Shown here: one piece after another, positions 16,309 to 25,311 of the stretch
Numbering within the stretch: the stretch's first letter is position 1
Layout of the letters: every line of letters starts with the position of its first letter
Assembly: GCA_964476835.1 (NCBI GenBank)
Contig: CAYZCE010000003.1
Coordinates: forward strand, 1 to 64,000
Reading direction: 5' to 3'
Length of the DNA: 64,000 nucleotides
Source of the DNA: PALSA-926 sp964476835
GTDB lineage: Bacteria; Pseudomonadota; Alphaproteobacteria; Micavibrionales; UBA2020
The notes under the pieces: model-generated
The model's input: the letters and a program-made list of their open reading frames with translations, nothing else
The model's database searches: none
What the model was told of the DNA's origin: nothing
Position numbers and translations under genes: made by a program

Positions 16309-17166
16309 ATGACCCAAGCATTGCCCCAAACCGAGAATTTACCCGCCATCACGGGCGGCCCCGCCGCACCGGGAACCCGTTATATCAGCGTTTCCAACCA
16401 AAAAGGCGGCGTCGGTAAGACGACAACGACGATCAACCTCGCCACAGCCCTCGCGGCGGTGGGTAAGAAGGTGCTGGTTGTCGATCTCGATCCGCAGGGC
16501 AATGCCTCGACCGGCCTCGGCGTTGACCGTTCGAACCGCATGCACGGGAGTTATGAAATCCTGTTCGACGAATGTGACCTGGATCAGGCCGCGCTGCCGA
16601 CCAAGGTGCCGCGCCTCTTCGTCGTGCCGTCGTCCATCCACCTCTCGGGCGCCGAGATCGAATTGATCGACGTGCCGAAGCGCGAGAGCCGCCTCAAGAC
16701 CGCCCTGGCCAAATCGACTACGAATTATGACTATGTGCTGTTCGACTGCCCGCCGTCGCTCAATTTGCTGACGCTGAATGCGCTGGTCGCGTCCGACGGC
16801 GTACTGGTGCCGATGCAGTGCGAATTCTTCGCGCTCGAAGGCCTTAGCCATTTGATGAACACGATCGAGCGCGTGCGCGGCGCGTTTAATCCGAGCCTGT
16901 CGCTGCAGGGCATCGTGCTGACGATGTTCGACCGTCGCAACCGTCTGTCGACGCAGGTCGCTGACAACGTGCGCGAACATTTCGGCGACGCGGTCTACGA
17001 CACTGTCATCCCGCGCAACGTGCGCATTTCGGAAGCGCCGTCGTTCGGCCTGCCCGCGATCGTGTACGACATGGGCTGCACCGGCTCGCAAGCTTACCTG
17101 CGCCTCGCGCGCGAAGTGCTGAAGCGCGAAAAGAAACTCAACCAACTTTCGGGAGAAACCGCATGA
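16309..17166 (+). CDS. parA: Chromosome partitioning ATPase ParA (Soj)
   Basis: Walker-type ATPase that positions and segregates ParB-parS complexes on the nucleoid. The 285-residue protein has a short N-terminal tail, the deviant Walker A motif NQKGGVGKTTT (about residues 29-39), DLDPQGNASTGLG, and YVLFDCPPSLNLLTLNAL. The C-terminus has the usual RNVRISEAPSFGLP motif. Length is normal for a chromosomal ParA without an N-terminal DNA-binding domain. The stop overlaps the parB start (ATGA), so ParA and ParB are made together. Confidence 0.98.
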   Translation: MTQALPQTENLPAITGGPAAPGTRYISVSNQKGGVGKTTTTINLATALAAVGKKVLVVDLDPQGNASTGLGVDRSNRMHGSYEILFDECDLDQAALPTKVPRLFVVPSSIHLSGAEIELIDVPKRESRLKTALAKSTTNYDYVLFDCPPSLNLLTLNALVASDGVLVPMQCEFFALEGLSHLMNTIERVRGAFNPSLSLQGIVLTMFDRRNRLSTQVADNVREHFGDAVYDTVIPRNVRISEAPSFGLPAIVYDMGCTGSQAYLRLAREVLKREKKLNQLSGETA

Positions 17167-18113
17167 CCTCCGACATTAAAAAGCGTGGCCTCGGCCGCGG
17201 ACTCGACGCGCTGTTCCAGGGCGCACGCGACGAAGAAGCTTCCTTCGCGCCGAAGATCCGCCGCGCGGACGAGATTGTGGCCACCGCGCAGAAAGCCGCG
17301 CCGACCAGCGCGCCGCAGAAGCTGGCGATCGACCGCCTGCGCCCCGGCAAGTTCCAGCCGCGTCACCATTTCGACGGCGCAGCGCTGGAAGCACTGGCGG
17401 AATCCATCGCCGTGCACGGCGTGATCCAGCCGCTGCTGGTGCGCGCCGTCGGCGGCAACACGTATGAGATCATCGCCGGCGAACGCCGCTGGCGCGCCGC
17501 GCAAAAGGCGCAGGTGCATGAGCTGCCCGTCGTCATCGCCGACCTCAGCGACAACGACGCGCTCGAAATCGCGCTGATCGAGAACCTGCAGCGTGAAGAC
17601 CTTAATGCGCTCGAGGAAGCCGAAGGCTACCAGCGCCTGATGGATGAATTCCACCACACGCAAGACGTCCTCGCGCATCACCTCGGCAAGAGCCGCAGCC
17701 ATGTCGCCAACATGTTGCGCCTGCTCAAGCTGACGCCGCGCGTGAAGAAGTATGTGCAGGAAGGAACCTTGAGCGCTGGCCATGCGCGCGCGTTGCTCGG
17801 CTGCCCCGCGGCGGACGAGATCGCGCAAACGGTCATCAAGCGCGGCCTCTCGGTGCGCCAGACCGAAAAGCTCGTGCAGGGCGCGATCGGCGGCAAGGTC
17901 AAGAAGGCCGCGAAGCCGCAGGCGCGCAAAGGCCTCGTCTTCAAGGATGTCGACGTGCTGGCGCTGGAAGAGAAAATCTCCTCCATCCTCGGCATGCGCG
18001 TGACGATCAACGGCGAGGGGCCTGCGGGCACGCTCGTGGTTGATTACAAGTCGCTCGAGCAGCTCGACGACGTCGTCGCCCGCTTGTCTCGTGCGCCGGT
18101 CAAGAAGATTTAA
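17163..18113 (+). CDS. parB: Chromosome partitioning protein ParB (Spo0J)
   Basis: CTP-dependent DNA clamp that loads at parS and spreads along the origin region. The 316-residue protein has a basic N-terminal ParA-interacting segment (KKRGLGRGLDALF), the CTP-binding boxes IIAGERRWRA and IENLQREDLN, the helix-turn-helix region (LAHHLGKSRSHVANMLRLLKL) and a C-terminal dimerisation domain after a basic linker. Three parS sites lie within 1.6 kb upstream. Start overlaps the parA stop. Confidence 0.98.
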   Translation: MTSDIKKRGLGRGLDALFQGARDEEASFAPKIRRADEIVATAQKAAPTSAPQKLAIDRLRPGKFQPRHHFDGAALEALAESIAVHGVIQPLLVRAVGGNTYEIIAGERRWRAAQKAQVHELPVVIADLSDNDALEIALIENLQREDLNALEEAEGYQRLMDEFHHTQDVLAHHLGKSRSHVANMLRLLKLTPRVKKYVQEGTLSAGHARALLGCPAADEIAQTVIKRGLSVRQTEKLVQGAIGGKVKKAAKPQARKGLVFKDVDVLALEEKISSILGMRVTINGEGPAGTLVVDYKSLEQLDDVVARLSRAPVKKI

Positions 18114-18120
18114 GGTTTTA

Positions 18121-18148
18121 TTGACATAAAATATATATATAATACAAT
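18121..18148 (+). promoter_or_regulatory. Strong candidate promoter after parB
   Basis: A perfect TTGACA (18121-18126), 16-base spacer and TACAAT (18143-18148) in a very AT-rich setting. An alternative TATAAT at 18138-18143 would leave only 11 bases. A short inverted repeat, TTCCA-6-TGGAA, follows at about 18152-18167. It drives the metallopeptidase-like gene. Confidence 0.6.
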
Positions 18149-18180
18149 ACTTCCATATCTTTGGAATCGGGAAGCACACG

Positions 18181-19113
18181 ATGTCGCTGTTCAATAAAAC
18201 CGTCAGTCGTTTGCGCTGGGCCTTCACCTCCGCCGCGCGCAAACACGCGCTGGAGCAGGAAGCTTATACCCTGATCGCGTTCGATCCGCGCGTCGGCGAG
18301 CTTCTCGCACAGGCGCGCAAGGACGGCGTCAAGATCATGTTCGAGCCGCGCCTCGGCGGCAGCAAAACCGGCGGCGACTATTCAGTTTCCGACAAAACCA
18401 TCCGCATCAACCCCTACCCTCATGGCGAGATGGTCACGTCGTCTGCCATGGCGGAAACGCTGGCGCACGAGTTGCGCCATCACTGGCAGCACAAGGAAAG
18501 CAACATCAACTGCGATTCCGGCGGGCACAGCCTGACGAACGTGCCGCGCCTGTCGTTCATTTATAATCGCGTCGCCGAAGCGGATGCCTATGCCTTCCAG
18601 AAAACCTTCACGCATATCATCGTCAGCTTCAATAAAATCATCGAGGACGCGATGAGCGGCATGAGCGAAGAGGGGAAGAAAGACCCGGTAGCGCTTATGG
18701 CTGCGCTGTCTTCCAGTGTGACTATCGCGGCCACGATGAGTCTCTATGGCGATCTTCCGTTCCGGATGCGTAACCTGTTCCTGTCGGAACTGGCGACCGA
18801 GAAGCTGTCCGGGAGCTACGATCCGGAACATGCGCGGCATCTCGCGGAACTGCATGCCACAATGCCCGGCACGACGTTCGTTTCAGATGTAGAAGCGGCG
18901 ACGCTGGCCGACATCAAGAAAATACCCGCCGAATACCTCGGCCCCATGAGCGATGCGAAGTTCAAGGAACTGGTGCTGGAACATGCCAACCCGCTGGCGC
19001 GCCAGACGGTCGACCTCATCGAGCGCTTCCGCATCGCCGCAATTGCCAACGACAACGTCAAGAGCGAGCATATCCGTCAGCACGTACTGCAGAACGTCCG
19101 CAAGCTGGGTTGA
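18181..19113 (+). CDS. Putative metallopeptidase-like protein with intact HELRH motif
   Basis: A 310-residue soluble protein. TLAHELRHHWQHKES (about residues 97-111) carries an HExxH-like metal-binding motif, and YNRVAEADAYAFQ (about 122-134) supplies a downstream Glu that could be the third zinc ligand. This organisation resembles the family annotated as DUF6782, putative metallopeptidase; I give that name from memory. There is no signal peptide, so a cytoplasmic substrate, or export by a non-Sec route, would be needed. Two degenerate relatives lie at 7186 and 8210. Position after parB with its own promoter suggests independent expression. Confidence 0.75.
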   Translation: MSLFNKTVSRLRWAFTSAARKHALEQEAYTLIAFDPRVGELLAQARKDGVKIMFEPRLGGSKTGGDYSVSDKTIRINPYPHGEMVTSSAMAETLAHELRHHWQHKESNINCDSGGHSLTNVPRLSFIYNRVAEADAYAFQKTFTHIIVSFNKIIEDAMSGMSEEGKKDPVALMAALSSSVTIAATMSLYGDLPFRMRNLFLSELATEKLSGSYDPEHARHLAELHATMPGTTFVSDVEAATLADIKKIPAEYLGPMSDAKFKELVLEHANPLARQTVDLIERFRIAAIANDNVKSEHIRQHVLQNVRKLG

Positions 19114-19266
19114 TCTTTATATATTATGAAAATGATAAGACGCGCCCTTGTCGCGCATCTTCGCCTGTGCCACTCTATAATAGTTGACGAAAGCGGCAAA
19201 TATCAGTAGTTTGCAGCACTTGTCAGGGAAGTTTTACCCCTATCGTTAAGAATCGGAATAGAGACC

Positions 19267-19404
19267 ATGAAAAAGACATCGTCCATCAAGTCGCTCAAGA
19301 GCCGCGACAAAAAGAACAAAGTTGTGCGCCGCCGCGATGGCAAGGGCAAGATCCGCCTTTACGTCATCAACAAGGAAAAGCCGCGCATGAAGGCGAAGCA
19401 GTAA
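19267..19404 (+). CDS. rpmJ: 50S ribosomal protein L36 (bL36, cysteine-free form)
   Basis: A 45-residue, very basic protein matching the YkgO-type bL36: SIKSLKSRDKKNKVVRRRDGKGKIRLYVINKEKPRMKAKQ. The zinc-binding cysteines of the C+ form are absent, so this is the zinc-independent version. A purine-rich GGAATAGAGA precedes the ATG at 19267. It is monocistronic and ends at a strong intrinsic terminator, as in other alphaproteobacteria where rpmJ stands outside ribosomal operons. Confidence 0.93.
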   Translation: MKKTSSIKSLKSRDKKNKVVRRRDGKGKIRLYVINKEKPRMKAKQ

Positions 19405-19417
19405 CCTGCCGCCGTCG

Positions 19418-19443
19418 CCCCGACCGTCCGGTCGGGGTTTTTT
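19418..19443 (+). terminator. Intrinsic terminator after rpmJ
   Basis: CCCCGACC (19418-19425), loop GTCC, GGTCGGGG (19430-19437), then six T. This eight-base-pair GC-rich stem with a T-run insulates rpmJ from mreB. Confidence 0.92.
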
Positions 19444-19479
19444 CCAGCGACAATCCAGCGAAATGAAGTGAGGGGTTTC

Positions 19480-20520
19480 ATGTTTGCAAAGCTTTTAGGC
19501 CTGATGTCCGCCGATATGGCGATCGACCTCGGTACCGCCAACACGCTCGTCTATGTGCGCGGCCAGGGCGTCGTGCTCAACGAGCCGTCGGTCGTCGCCA
19601 TCACTATGATCAACGGCCGCAAGCAAGTGCTGCGCGTCGGCGAAGAAGCCAAGCAGATGCTCGGCCGCACGCCGGGCGACATCATGGCAATCCGCCCCTT
19701 GCGCGACGGCGTCATCGCCGATTTCGAGATCGCGGAAGAAATGATCAAGCACTTCATCCGCAAGGTGCACAACCGCCGCAGCTTCGTCTCCCCGCAGATG
19801 GTCATCTGCGTGCCGTCGGGCTCCACGGCCGTCGAGCGCCGCGCTATTCAAGAAGCCGCTGAATCCGCAGGCGCGCGCAAGGTCGCGCTGATCGAAGAAC
19901 CCATGGCTGCTGCCATCGGCGCAGGCCTGCCCGTCACCGAAGCCACCGGCTCGATGATCGTCGATATCGGCGGCGGCACGACGGAAGTGGCCGTCATTTC
20001 CCTCGGCGGCATCGTGTATTCGCGCTCCGTGCGCGTTGGCGGCGACAAGATGGATGACGCGATCATCAACTACATCCGCCGCACGCACAACTTGCTCATC
20101 GGCGAATCTACCGCTGAGCGCATCAAGAAAGAAATCGGCTCCGCTTGCCCGCCGGAAGACGGCGAAGGCCGCATGATGGAGATCAAGGGCCGCGACCTGA
20201 TGAACGGCGTGCCGAAGGTTCTCGTGATTTCCGAACGTCAAGTCGCCGAAGCGCTGGCCGAACCCGTCGGCGCGATCATCGACGCGGTCAAGGGCGCGCT
20301 CGAACACACCGCACCTGAACTCGCTGCCGATATCGTCGACCGCGGCATCGTCATGTCGGGCGGCGGCTCTCTGCTCGGCAACCTCGACTATGTGCTGCGC
20401 TACGCGACGGGCCTCGCGGTCACGGTTGCGGACGATCCTCTGTCTTGCGTCGTCCTCGGCTCCGGCCAGGCGCTCGAGAACATGAAGACGCTGCAGCGCG
20501 TGCTGATCTCGCGTTACTGA
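19480..20520 (+). CDS. mreB: Rod-shape-determining actin homologue MreB
   Basis: Membrane-associated actin-like filament protein that guides lateral wall synthesis. The 346-residue protein has the phosphate-1 loop IDLGTANTLVYV, the EEPMAAAIGAGL segment, the phosphate-2 motif IVDIGGGTTEVAV and MSGGGSLLGNLD. A short amphipathic N-terminus (MFAKLLGLMS) probably contacts the membrane. ATG 19480 is preferred over GTG 19468, which lies within the ribosome-binding region (GAGG at 19470-19473). A strong terminator follows, so mreC onward needs its own promoter. Confidence 0.97.
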   Translation: MFAKLLGLMSADMAIDLGTANTLVYVRGQGVVLNEPSVVAITMINGRKQVLRVGEEAKQMLGRTPGDIMAIRPLRDGVIADFEIAEEMIKHFIRKVHNRRSFVSPQMVICVPSGSTAVERRAIQEAAESAGARKVALIEEPMAAAIGAGLPVTEATGSMIVDIGGGTTEVAVISLGGIVYSRSVRVGGDKMDDAIINYIRRTHNLLIGESTAERIKKEIGSACPPEDGEGRMMEIKGRDLMNGVPKVLVISERQVAEALAEPVGAIIDAVKGALEHTAPELAADIVDRGIVMSGGGSLLGNLDYVLRYATGLAVTVADDPLSCVVLGSGQALENMKTLQRVLISRY

Positions 20521-20536
20521 TCATCCTTTCAAGAAC

Positions 20537-20571
20537 AAAAGCGCGGCGTGATATCATCACGCCGCGCTTTT
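20537..20571. terminator. Intrinsic terminator after mreB
   Basis: Sixteen-base arms starting AAAAGCGCGGCG (20537-20552) and ending CGCCGCGCTTTT (20556-20571) around a three-base loop, with further T residues downstream. It separates mreB from mreC. Confidence 0.92.
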
Positions 20572-20580
20572 GCTTTTAAT

Positions 20581-20660
20581 GTCATTCCGAACGCAGTGAG
20601 GGATCTTCAAGATAAGCCGTACGGCCGCCATTTAAGATTCCGCACATCGCGCGGAATGAC
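20581..20660. repeat. Dispersed repeat-like element with GTCATTCC ends
   Basis: An 80-base segment bounded by GTCATTCC (20581-20588) and its inverse GGAATGAC (20653-20660), with the internal phrase GAACGCAGTGAGGGATC. It resembles the palindromic repeats of the GTCATTCCGAGCG type scattered in many bacterial genomes, and shares its ends with the element at 13265-13301. It sits in the 278-base mreB-mreC gap, which holds no gene other than the terminator, this element and the mreC leader. Confidence 0.55.
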
Positions 20661-20798
20661 GCCAGGAGAATCGGTTTTTACCAGAACCCGGCCAATGATG
20701 GAAAAACCCTCATTCTTTCAGTGGGTTGCCTGGGATGGTGCTTGTATTTGTTAAGAATTACGCGCTATACTTGAATCCAGACGAGGGGGCTTGAGCGC

Positions 20799-21725
20799 GT
20801 GGTAACCCATCCGCCGAAAAAATTCATCGAATCAATGCCGTTGCAGACGACGACGCTGCAAACCGTGCCTTACCTGCTCTCGCGCGCTGCGCCCGCCCTT
20901 CTCATCCTTTTCTCACTCACGCTGATGCTGCTGCAACGCGCCGATGCGCTGCCGGTCGAACGTCTGCGCGTGGCGATCGCCGATGCGGCGGCGCCGACGC
21001 TGGCCGCGATGTCCGCGCCGATCAACGCCGTGCTGGAAAAAATCGGCGGCGTGAATTCGCTGCGCGACCTGCGCGCGGAAAACATCCGCCTCAAGGCCGA
21101 GAACGACAAGCTGCAGCAGTGGTACGACACCGCGCTCAAGCTGCAGGCCGAGAACCAGTCGCTGCGCGACCTGCTTAACGTCAAGGCCGACCCCGCCGTC
21201 AGCTTCGTCACCGCGCGCGTGATCTCCGATGCCGGCGGCGCGTTCGTGAAGAGCGTGCTGCTGCCGGTCGGCGCGCGCGACCGCATCGCCAAGGGCAGCG
21301 CCGTCATGTCGGGCCGCGGCATCGTCGGCCGCGTCACCGAGATCGGCGAACAATCGTCGCGCGTGCTGCTCATCACCGACCTCAACTCGCGCATTCCCGT
21401 CATCATCCAGAACACGCGCACCAAGGCGATCCTCGCCGGCAAGAACCAGGACCTGCTGCGCCTCGAACGCCTGCCGCCCGACAGCGGCATCATCGTCGGC
21501 GCGCGCGTCATGACCTCGGGCGACGGCGGCCAGCTGCCGGCGGACCTGCCGGTCGGCACCATCGTTGCCGCTGGTCCCGACGGCGTTTTCGTCAAGCCGC
21601 TCTCCGACATCGACCGCCTGACGTATGTGCAGGTCGTCAACGCGCATCTCGACCCGTCGCTCTCGACCGGCGATATCACGCCCAATACCGACGCCACCGA
21701 CGACGATAACGACAGCCGCGAATGA
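20799..21725 (+). CDS. mreC: Rod-shape-determining protein MreC
   Basis: Bitopic scaffold of the elongasome that activates PBP2. The 308-residue protein has one N-terminal membrane helix (about residues 32-50, APALLILFSLTLMLL), a coiled coil (LRAENIRLKAENDKLQQWYD, about 90-125) and two beta-barrel domains with VLLPVGARDRIAKGSAVM and VLLITDLNSRIPV. The tail is acidic. GTG 20799 follows GAGGGGG by nine bases. Its stop overlaps mreD (ATGA). Confidence 0.95.
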   Translation: MVTHPPKKFIESMPLQTTTLQTVPYLLSRAAPALLILFSLTLMLLQRADALPVERLRVAIADAAAPTLAAMSAPINAVLEKIGGVNSLRDLRAENIRLKAENDKLQQWYDTALKLQAENQSLRDLLNVKADPAVSFVTARVISDAGGAFVKSVLLPVGARDRIAKGSAVMSGRGIVGRVTEIGEQSSRVLLITDLNSRIPVIIQNTRTKAILAGKNQDLLRLERLPPDSGIIVGARVMTSGDGGQLPADLPVGTIVAAGPDGVFVKPLSDIDRLTYVQVVNAHLDPSLSTGDITPNTDATDDDNDSRE

Positions 21726-22246
21726 TCTGGGATGAATCCGTGTTGCGTACTGTCGGACGTTGGGGCCTTTCCCTCCTGACGCTCGGCATCCTCATCGCGC
21801 TTTCCATCGTGCCCTTCCAGGTCGCGCATCTCGGCGACATCCGTCCTTCGTTCGTGCTGATCGCGGTTTATTACTGGAGCGTCCTGCGCGCCTCGCCGCT
21901 CATTGCATTGCTGGCTTTTGCCGTCGGCTTGCTGATCGACCTCGTTTCCGGCTATCCGATCGGCATGCACGCGATCGCTTTCGTGGCGGCGCAGTGGGTG
22001 ACGTCTGCGCAGCGCCGCTTCCTGATGGGACAATCTTTTCCCGTCCTCTGGGCGGGTTTCGCGCTGGTCGCGCTGGGTGTGGGGCTGTTGCAATGGGGCC
22101 TGTTCTCGCTGTTCAATTGGACGCTGGTCGCGCCCAAGCTGATCCTCATCAGCACCGCGCTGACGGTTTTCCTTTTTCCGGCAATGGTGGTGCCGCTTTC
22201 CATCGTGCACAAAGCGCTGGCTGACGACCCGTCATCCATGCAATAA
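21722..22246 (+). CDS. mreD: Rod-shape-determining membrane protein MreD
   Basis: A 174-residue integral membrane protein with about five helices, coupled to mreC by a four-base overlap. RPSFVLIAVYYWSVLRASPL and the segment LLIDLVSGYPIGMHAIAF fit the MreD family. It completes the mreC-mreD-mrdA-rodA row of the elongation machinery. The call relies on weak family signatures strongly supported by context. Confidence 0.92.
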   Translation: MIWDESVLRTVGRWGLSLLTLGILIALSIVPFQVAHLGDIRPSFVLIAVYYWSVLRASPLIALLAFAVGLLIDLVSGYPIGMHAIAFVAAQWVTSAQRRFLMGQSFPVLWAGFALVALGVGLLQWGLFSLFNWTLVAPKLILISTALTVFLFPAMVVPLSIVHKALADDPSSMQ

Positions 22247-22255
22247 ATTATATCC

Positions 22256-24148
22256 ATGAACAGGGATATGGAGAGGCATAAGGAGTTCTCCCGCCGCGCC
22301 ATGCTGCTCGGCGGCGGCAAGCTCCTCGTCTTCGGCGCGCTGGCCAGCCGGCTCGCCTATCTCCAGATCATCGAGCAGAAGAAATTCCAGACCCTCTCCG
22401 ACCGTAACCGCATTTCGCTGCGCCTCTTGCCCGCCCAGCGCGGCGAGATCATGGACCGTTTCGGCGTGCCGCTTGCCATCAACCGGCAGGATTTCCGCGC
22501 TATCCTGGTGCCTGAGCAGGCCGACGACGTCGATGAGACGCTCGACCGCCTCTCAAAACTGATCCCGATTTCCAATGATGAGCGCGCCGACATCATGGCC
22601 GACATCAAGGGCCGCCGCCCCTTCGCGCCGATCCTCGCCAAGGAAAACCTGACGTGGGACGACATGGCGAAGGTGGAGCTGAACCTGCCCGACCTCGCCG
22701 GCGTGTCGATGGAAGAGGGGCAGATGCGCTCTTATCCCCTCGGCACCGCCACCGCGCATATCATCGGCTACATCGGCCGCGTCAGCAAGGCGGAGATGAC
22801 CGACGACCCCGTCATGAGCATCCCCGGCTTCCGCATCGGCAAGACGGGCGTGGAGCAGAAATACGACCTCACCCTGCGCGGCGAGCCGGGGCAGATCCAG
22901 GCCGAAGTCAACGTCGTCGGCCGCGAAATCCGCGAGCTGTCGCATACCGAGGGCAAGAAAGGCCACCGCCTCACGCTCTCGATCGACGCCGACCTGCAAA
23001 TGCAGGTGCAAACTTATCTCGCGCGCCAGCAGAGCGCGGCGGCGGTCGCGATGGATGCCGACACCGGCGAAGTCTATGCCCTCTGCTCGCATCCAAGCTT
23101 CGATCCCAACGTGTTCTCAAGCGGCATCCCCGCCGACCTGTGGGAAGAGCTGCTCGCCAACCCGACCAACCCGCTCACGAACAAGGTCATCTCCGGCCAG
23201 TACCCGCCCGGCTCGACCTTCAAGATGGTGACGGCGATGGCGGCGCTCGAAAGCGGCGCGATCGACGCCAATACGCATGTGTTCTGCCCCGGTTATTACA
23301 TGCTCGGCAACAACAAGTTCCACTGCTGGGAAAAACGCGGTCACGGTTCGGTCGACGTGGTGGGCGCGCTGCAGCATTCTTGCGATTGCTTCTTCTATGA
23401 AGCCTCGCGCCGCACCGGCATCGAGGCGATCGCGAAAATGGCGCGCCGCCTCGGCTTCGGCGACAAGCTCGATTTCGACGTGCCGGGCGAAGGCCCCGGC
23501 CTCGTGCCCGACAGCGCATGGAAGATGCGCCGCTACAAGCAGAAATGGACCGGCGGCGAAACCATCATCGCCGGTATCGGTCAGGGCTATATGCTGGCAA
23601 CGCCGCTGCAACTCGCCACCATGACCGCGCGCCTTGTCAACGGCGGCAAGGCGGTCAAGCCTGTCCTGGTGCGTTCGATCGAGGATGTCGGCAGCCAGAT
23701 CCCGCCGTGGCCCGATACGGGCTTCAAGAAACCTTTCATCGATTTGGTCCAGAAGGGCATGAACGCCGTCGTCAATATACCCGGCGGCACGGCCTACGCC
23801 TCCCACATCCGCGAACCCGGCCTCTCGATGGCAGGCAAGACCGGCACGGCGCAGGTGCGGCGCATTACGCTTGCCCAGCGCGAGGCAGGCATCAAGAACG
23901 AGAGCCTGCCGTGGAAATTCCGCCACCACGGCCTCTTCGTCGGCTACGGTCCCGTTGAAAACCCGAAATACGTCACCGCCGTCATCGTCGAGCACGGCGT
24001 CGGCGGCGCCGCGACTGCGGCCCCCATCGCGAAAGACATCATGATCGCGATCCAGAAACGCGATCCGCGCACCATCCGCGCCGTCGACGACGCGCAAGGT
24101 GCTGCCGCTGCCGCCGCGCCGGACAAGAAACAGGAGGCCAAGCCATGA
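22256..24148 (+). CDS. mrdA: Penicillin-binding protein 2 (elongation transpeptidase)
   Basis: DD-transpeptidase that cross-links peptidoglycan during cell elongation together with RodA. The 630-residue protein has an N-terminal membrane anchor (LLVFGALASRLAYLQIIE), a dimerisation/pedestal domain, and a transpeptidase domain with the active-site serine in PPGSTFKMV (SxxK), the second motif in QHSCDCFFYEA and the KTG motif in AGKTGTAQV. The C-terminus is Ala/Lys-rich and dispensable-looking. It starts nine bases after mreD and overlaps rodA by four. Confidence 0.96.
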   Translation: MNRDMERHKEFSRRAMLLGGGKLLVFGALASRLAYLQIIEQKKFQTLSDRNRISLRLLPAQRGEIMDRFGVPLAINRQDFRAILVPEQADDVDETLDRLSKLIPISNDERADIMADIKGRRPFAPILAKENLTWDDMAKVELNLPDLAGVSMEEGQMRSYPLGTATAHIIGYIGRVSKAEMTDDPVMSIPGFRIGKTGVEQKYDLTLRGEPGQIQAEVNVVGREIRELSHTEGKKGHRLTLSIDADLQMQVQTYLARQQSAAAVAMDADTGEVYALCSHPSFDPNVFSSGIPADLWEELLANPTNPLTNKVISGQYPPGSTFKMVTAMAALESGAIDANTHVFCPGYYMLGNNKFHCWEKRGHGSVDVVGALQHSCDCFFYEASRRTGIEAIAKMARRLGFGDKLDFDVPGEGPGLVPDSAWKMRRYKQKWTGGETIIAGIGQGYMLATPLQLATMTARLVNGGKAVKPVLVRSIEDVGSQIPPWPDTGFKKPFIDLVQKGMNAVVNIPGGTAYASHIREPGLSMAGKTGTAQVRRITLAQREAGIKNESLPWKFRHHGLFVGYGPVENPKYVTAVIVEHGVGGAATAAPIAKDIMIAIQKRDPRTIRAVDDAQGAAAAAAPDKKQEAKP

Positions 24149-25299
24149 GCACACGCACCGGACGCGGCGTCGGGCAGGATTACCTGCCGCTGGTCGAGAA
24201 GCTGAGCCTGATCAGCTGGCCGTTCCTCATCCTCATCACGCTGGTCGCCTGTGTCGGCTTCGTGTCGCTTTATTCGGCCTCGGGCGGCAGCCTCGACCCC
24301 TGGGCGGGCAAGCAGATGGCGCGCTTCGTGATCGGCATGTCCATGTTGGTTGTGGTGGCGATGATCGACATCCGCGTCTGGCTGCGTCTCGCTTACCCGA
24401 TCTATGCCGTTTGCGTCCTGCTGCTGATCTACGTCGACATCCGCGGCCATATCGGCATGGGCGCGCAGCGCTGGATCAACCTCGGCTTCCTGCAATTGCA
24501 GCCGTCCGAAGTCATGAAAGTCGCGACCGTGCTCGCGCTCGCGCGCTTCTTCCACGGCGCGACGGCGGAAGACGTGCGCAACCCGGTCTTCCTCGCCTAT
24601 ACGCTCGGTATCATCCTGGTGCCGATCGGCTTTGTCCTGATCCAGCCCGACCTTGGCACCGCGCTGACCATCATGATGGCGGCGGCGGCGATCTATTTCC
24701 TTGCGGGCGTCAGTTACCGCATCTTCGGGGTCGTGGTCGCGGCAGGCCTCGCCTTCCTGCCCATCGCGTGGCATTTCCTGCACGACTACCAGAAAAAGCG
24801 CGTGCTGGTGTTCATGGATCCCGAGAGCGACCCGCTGGGCGCGGGTTACCACATCACGCAGTCGAAAATCGCGCTCGGCTCCGGCGGCCTGTTCGGCAAG
24901 GGTTTCCTGCACGGCAGCCAGAGCCACCTGAACTTCCTGCCCGAAAAGCAGACCGACTTCATCTTCACGCTCTTCACCGAAGAGTGGGGCTTGGTCGGCG
25001 GGCTGTTCCTGATGAGCCTTTTCGCCTCGATCATCGCCTACGGCTATTTCATCGCGCTCAATTGCCAGAGCCAGTTCGCGCGCCTTTTGTCGATGGGCAT
25101 CATCGTCAACTTCTTCATCTACGTCTTCATCAACATGGGCATGGTCATGGGCCTCTTGCCCGTGGTGGGCGTGCCGCTGCCGATGATTTCCTATGGCGGC
25201 ACGGCGATGCTCTCGGTATTGTTCGGCTTTGGCCTTGTGATGTCGGCGCACGTGCACCGCGACGTCAAGTTCACGCGCCGCGGCTTTGATATGGCGTAA
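24145..25299 (+). CDS. rodA: Rod-shape-determining SEDS glycosyltransferase RodA
   Basis: Peptidoglycan polymerase using lipid II, partner of PBP2. The 384-residue protein has about ten membrane helices and the SEDS signatures GAQRWINLGFLQLQPSE (about 108-124), QPDLGTALT and the C-terminal PLPMISYGGTAMLSVL. The start overlaps the mrdA stop, so the pair is made in step. A formylglutamate amidohydrolase-like gene follows after 12 bases. Confidence 0.97.
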   Translation: MSTRTGRGVGQDYLPLVEKLSLISWPFLILITLVACVGFVSLYSASGGSLDPWAGKQMARFVIGMSMLVVVAMIDIRVWLRLAYPIYAVCVLLLIYVDIRGHIGMGAQRWINLGFLQLQPSEVMKVATVLALARFFHGATAEDVRNPVFLAYTLGIILVPIGFVLIQPDLGTALTIMMAAAAIYFLAGVSYRIFGVVVAAGLAFLPIAWHFLHDYQKKRVLVFMDPESDPLGAGYHITQSKIALGSGGLFGKGFLHGSQSHLNFLPEKQTDFIFTLFTEEWGLVGGLFLMSLFASIIAYGYFIALNCQSQFARLLSMGIIVNFFIYVFINMGMVMGLLPVVGVPLPMISYGGTAMLSVLFGFGLVMSAHVHRDVKFTRRGFDMA

Positions 25300-25311
25300 G
25301 GGGAGGGGCGC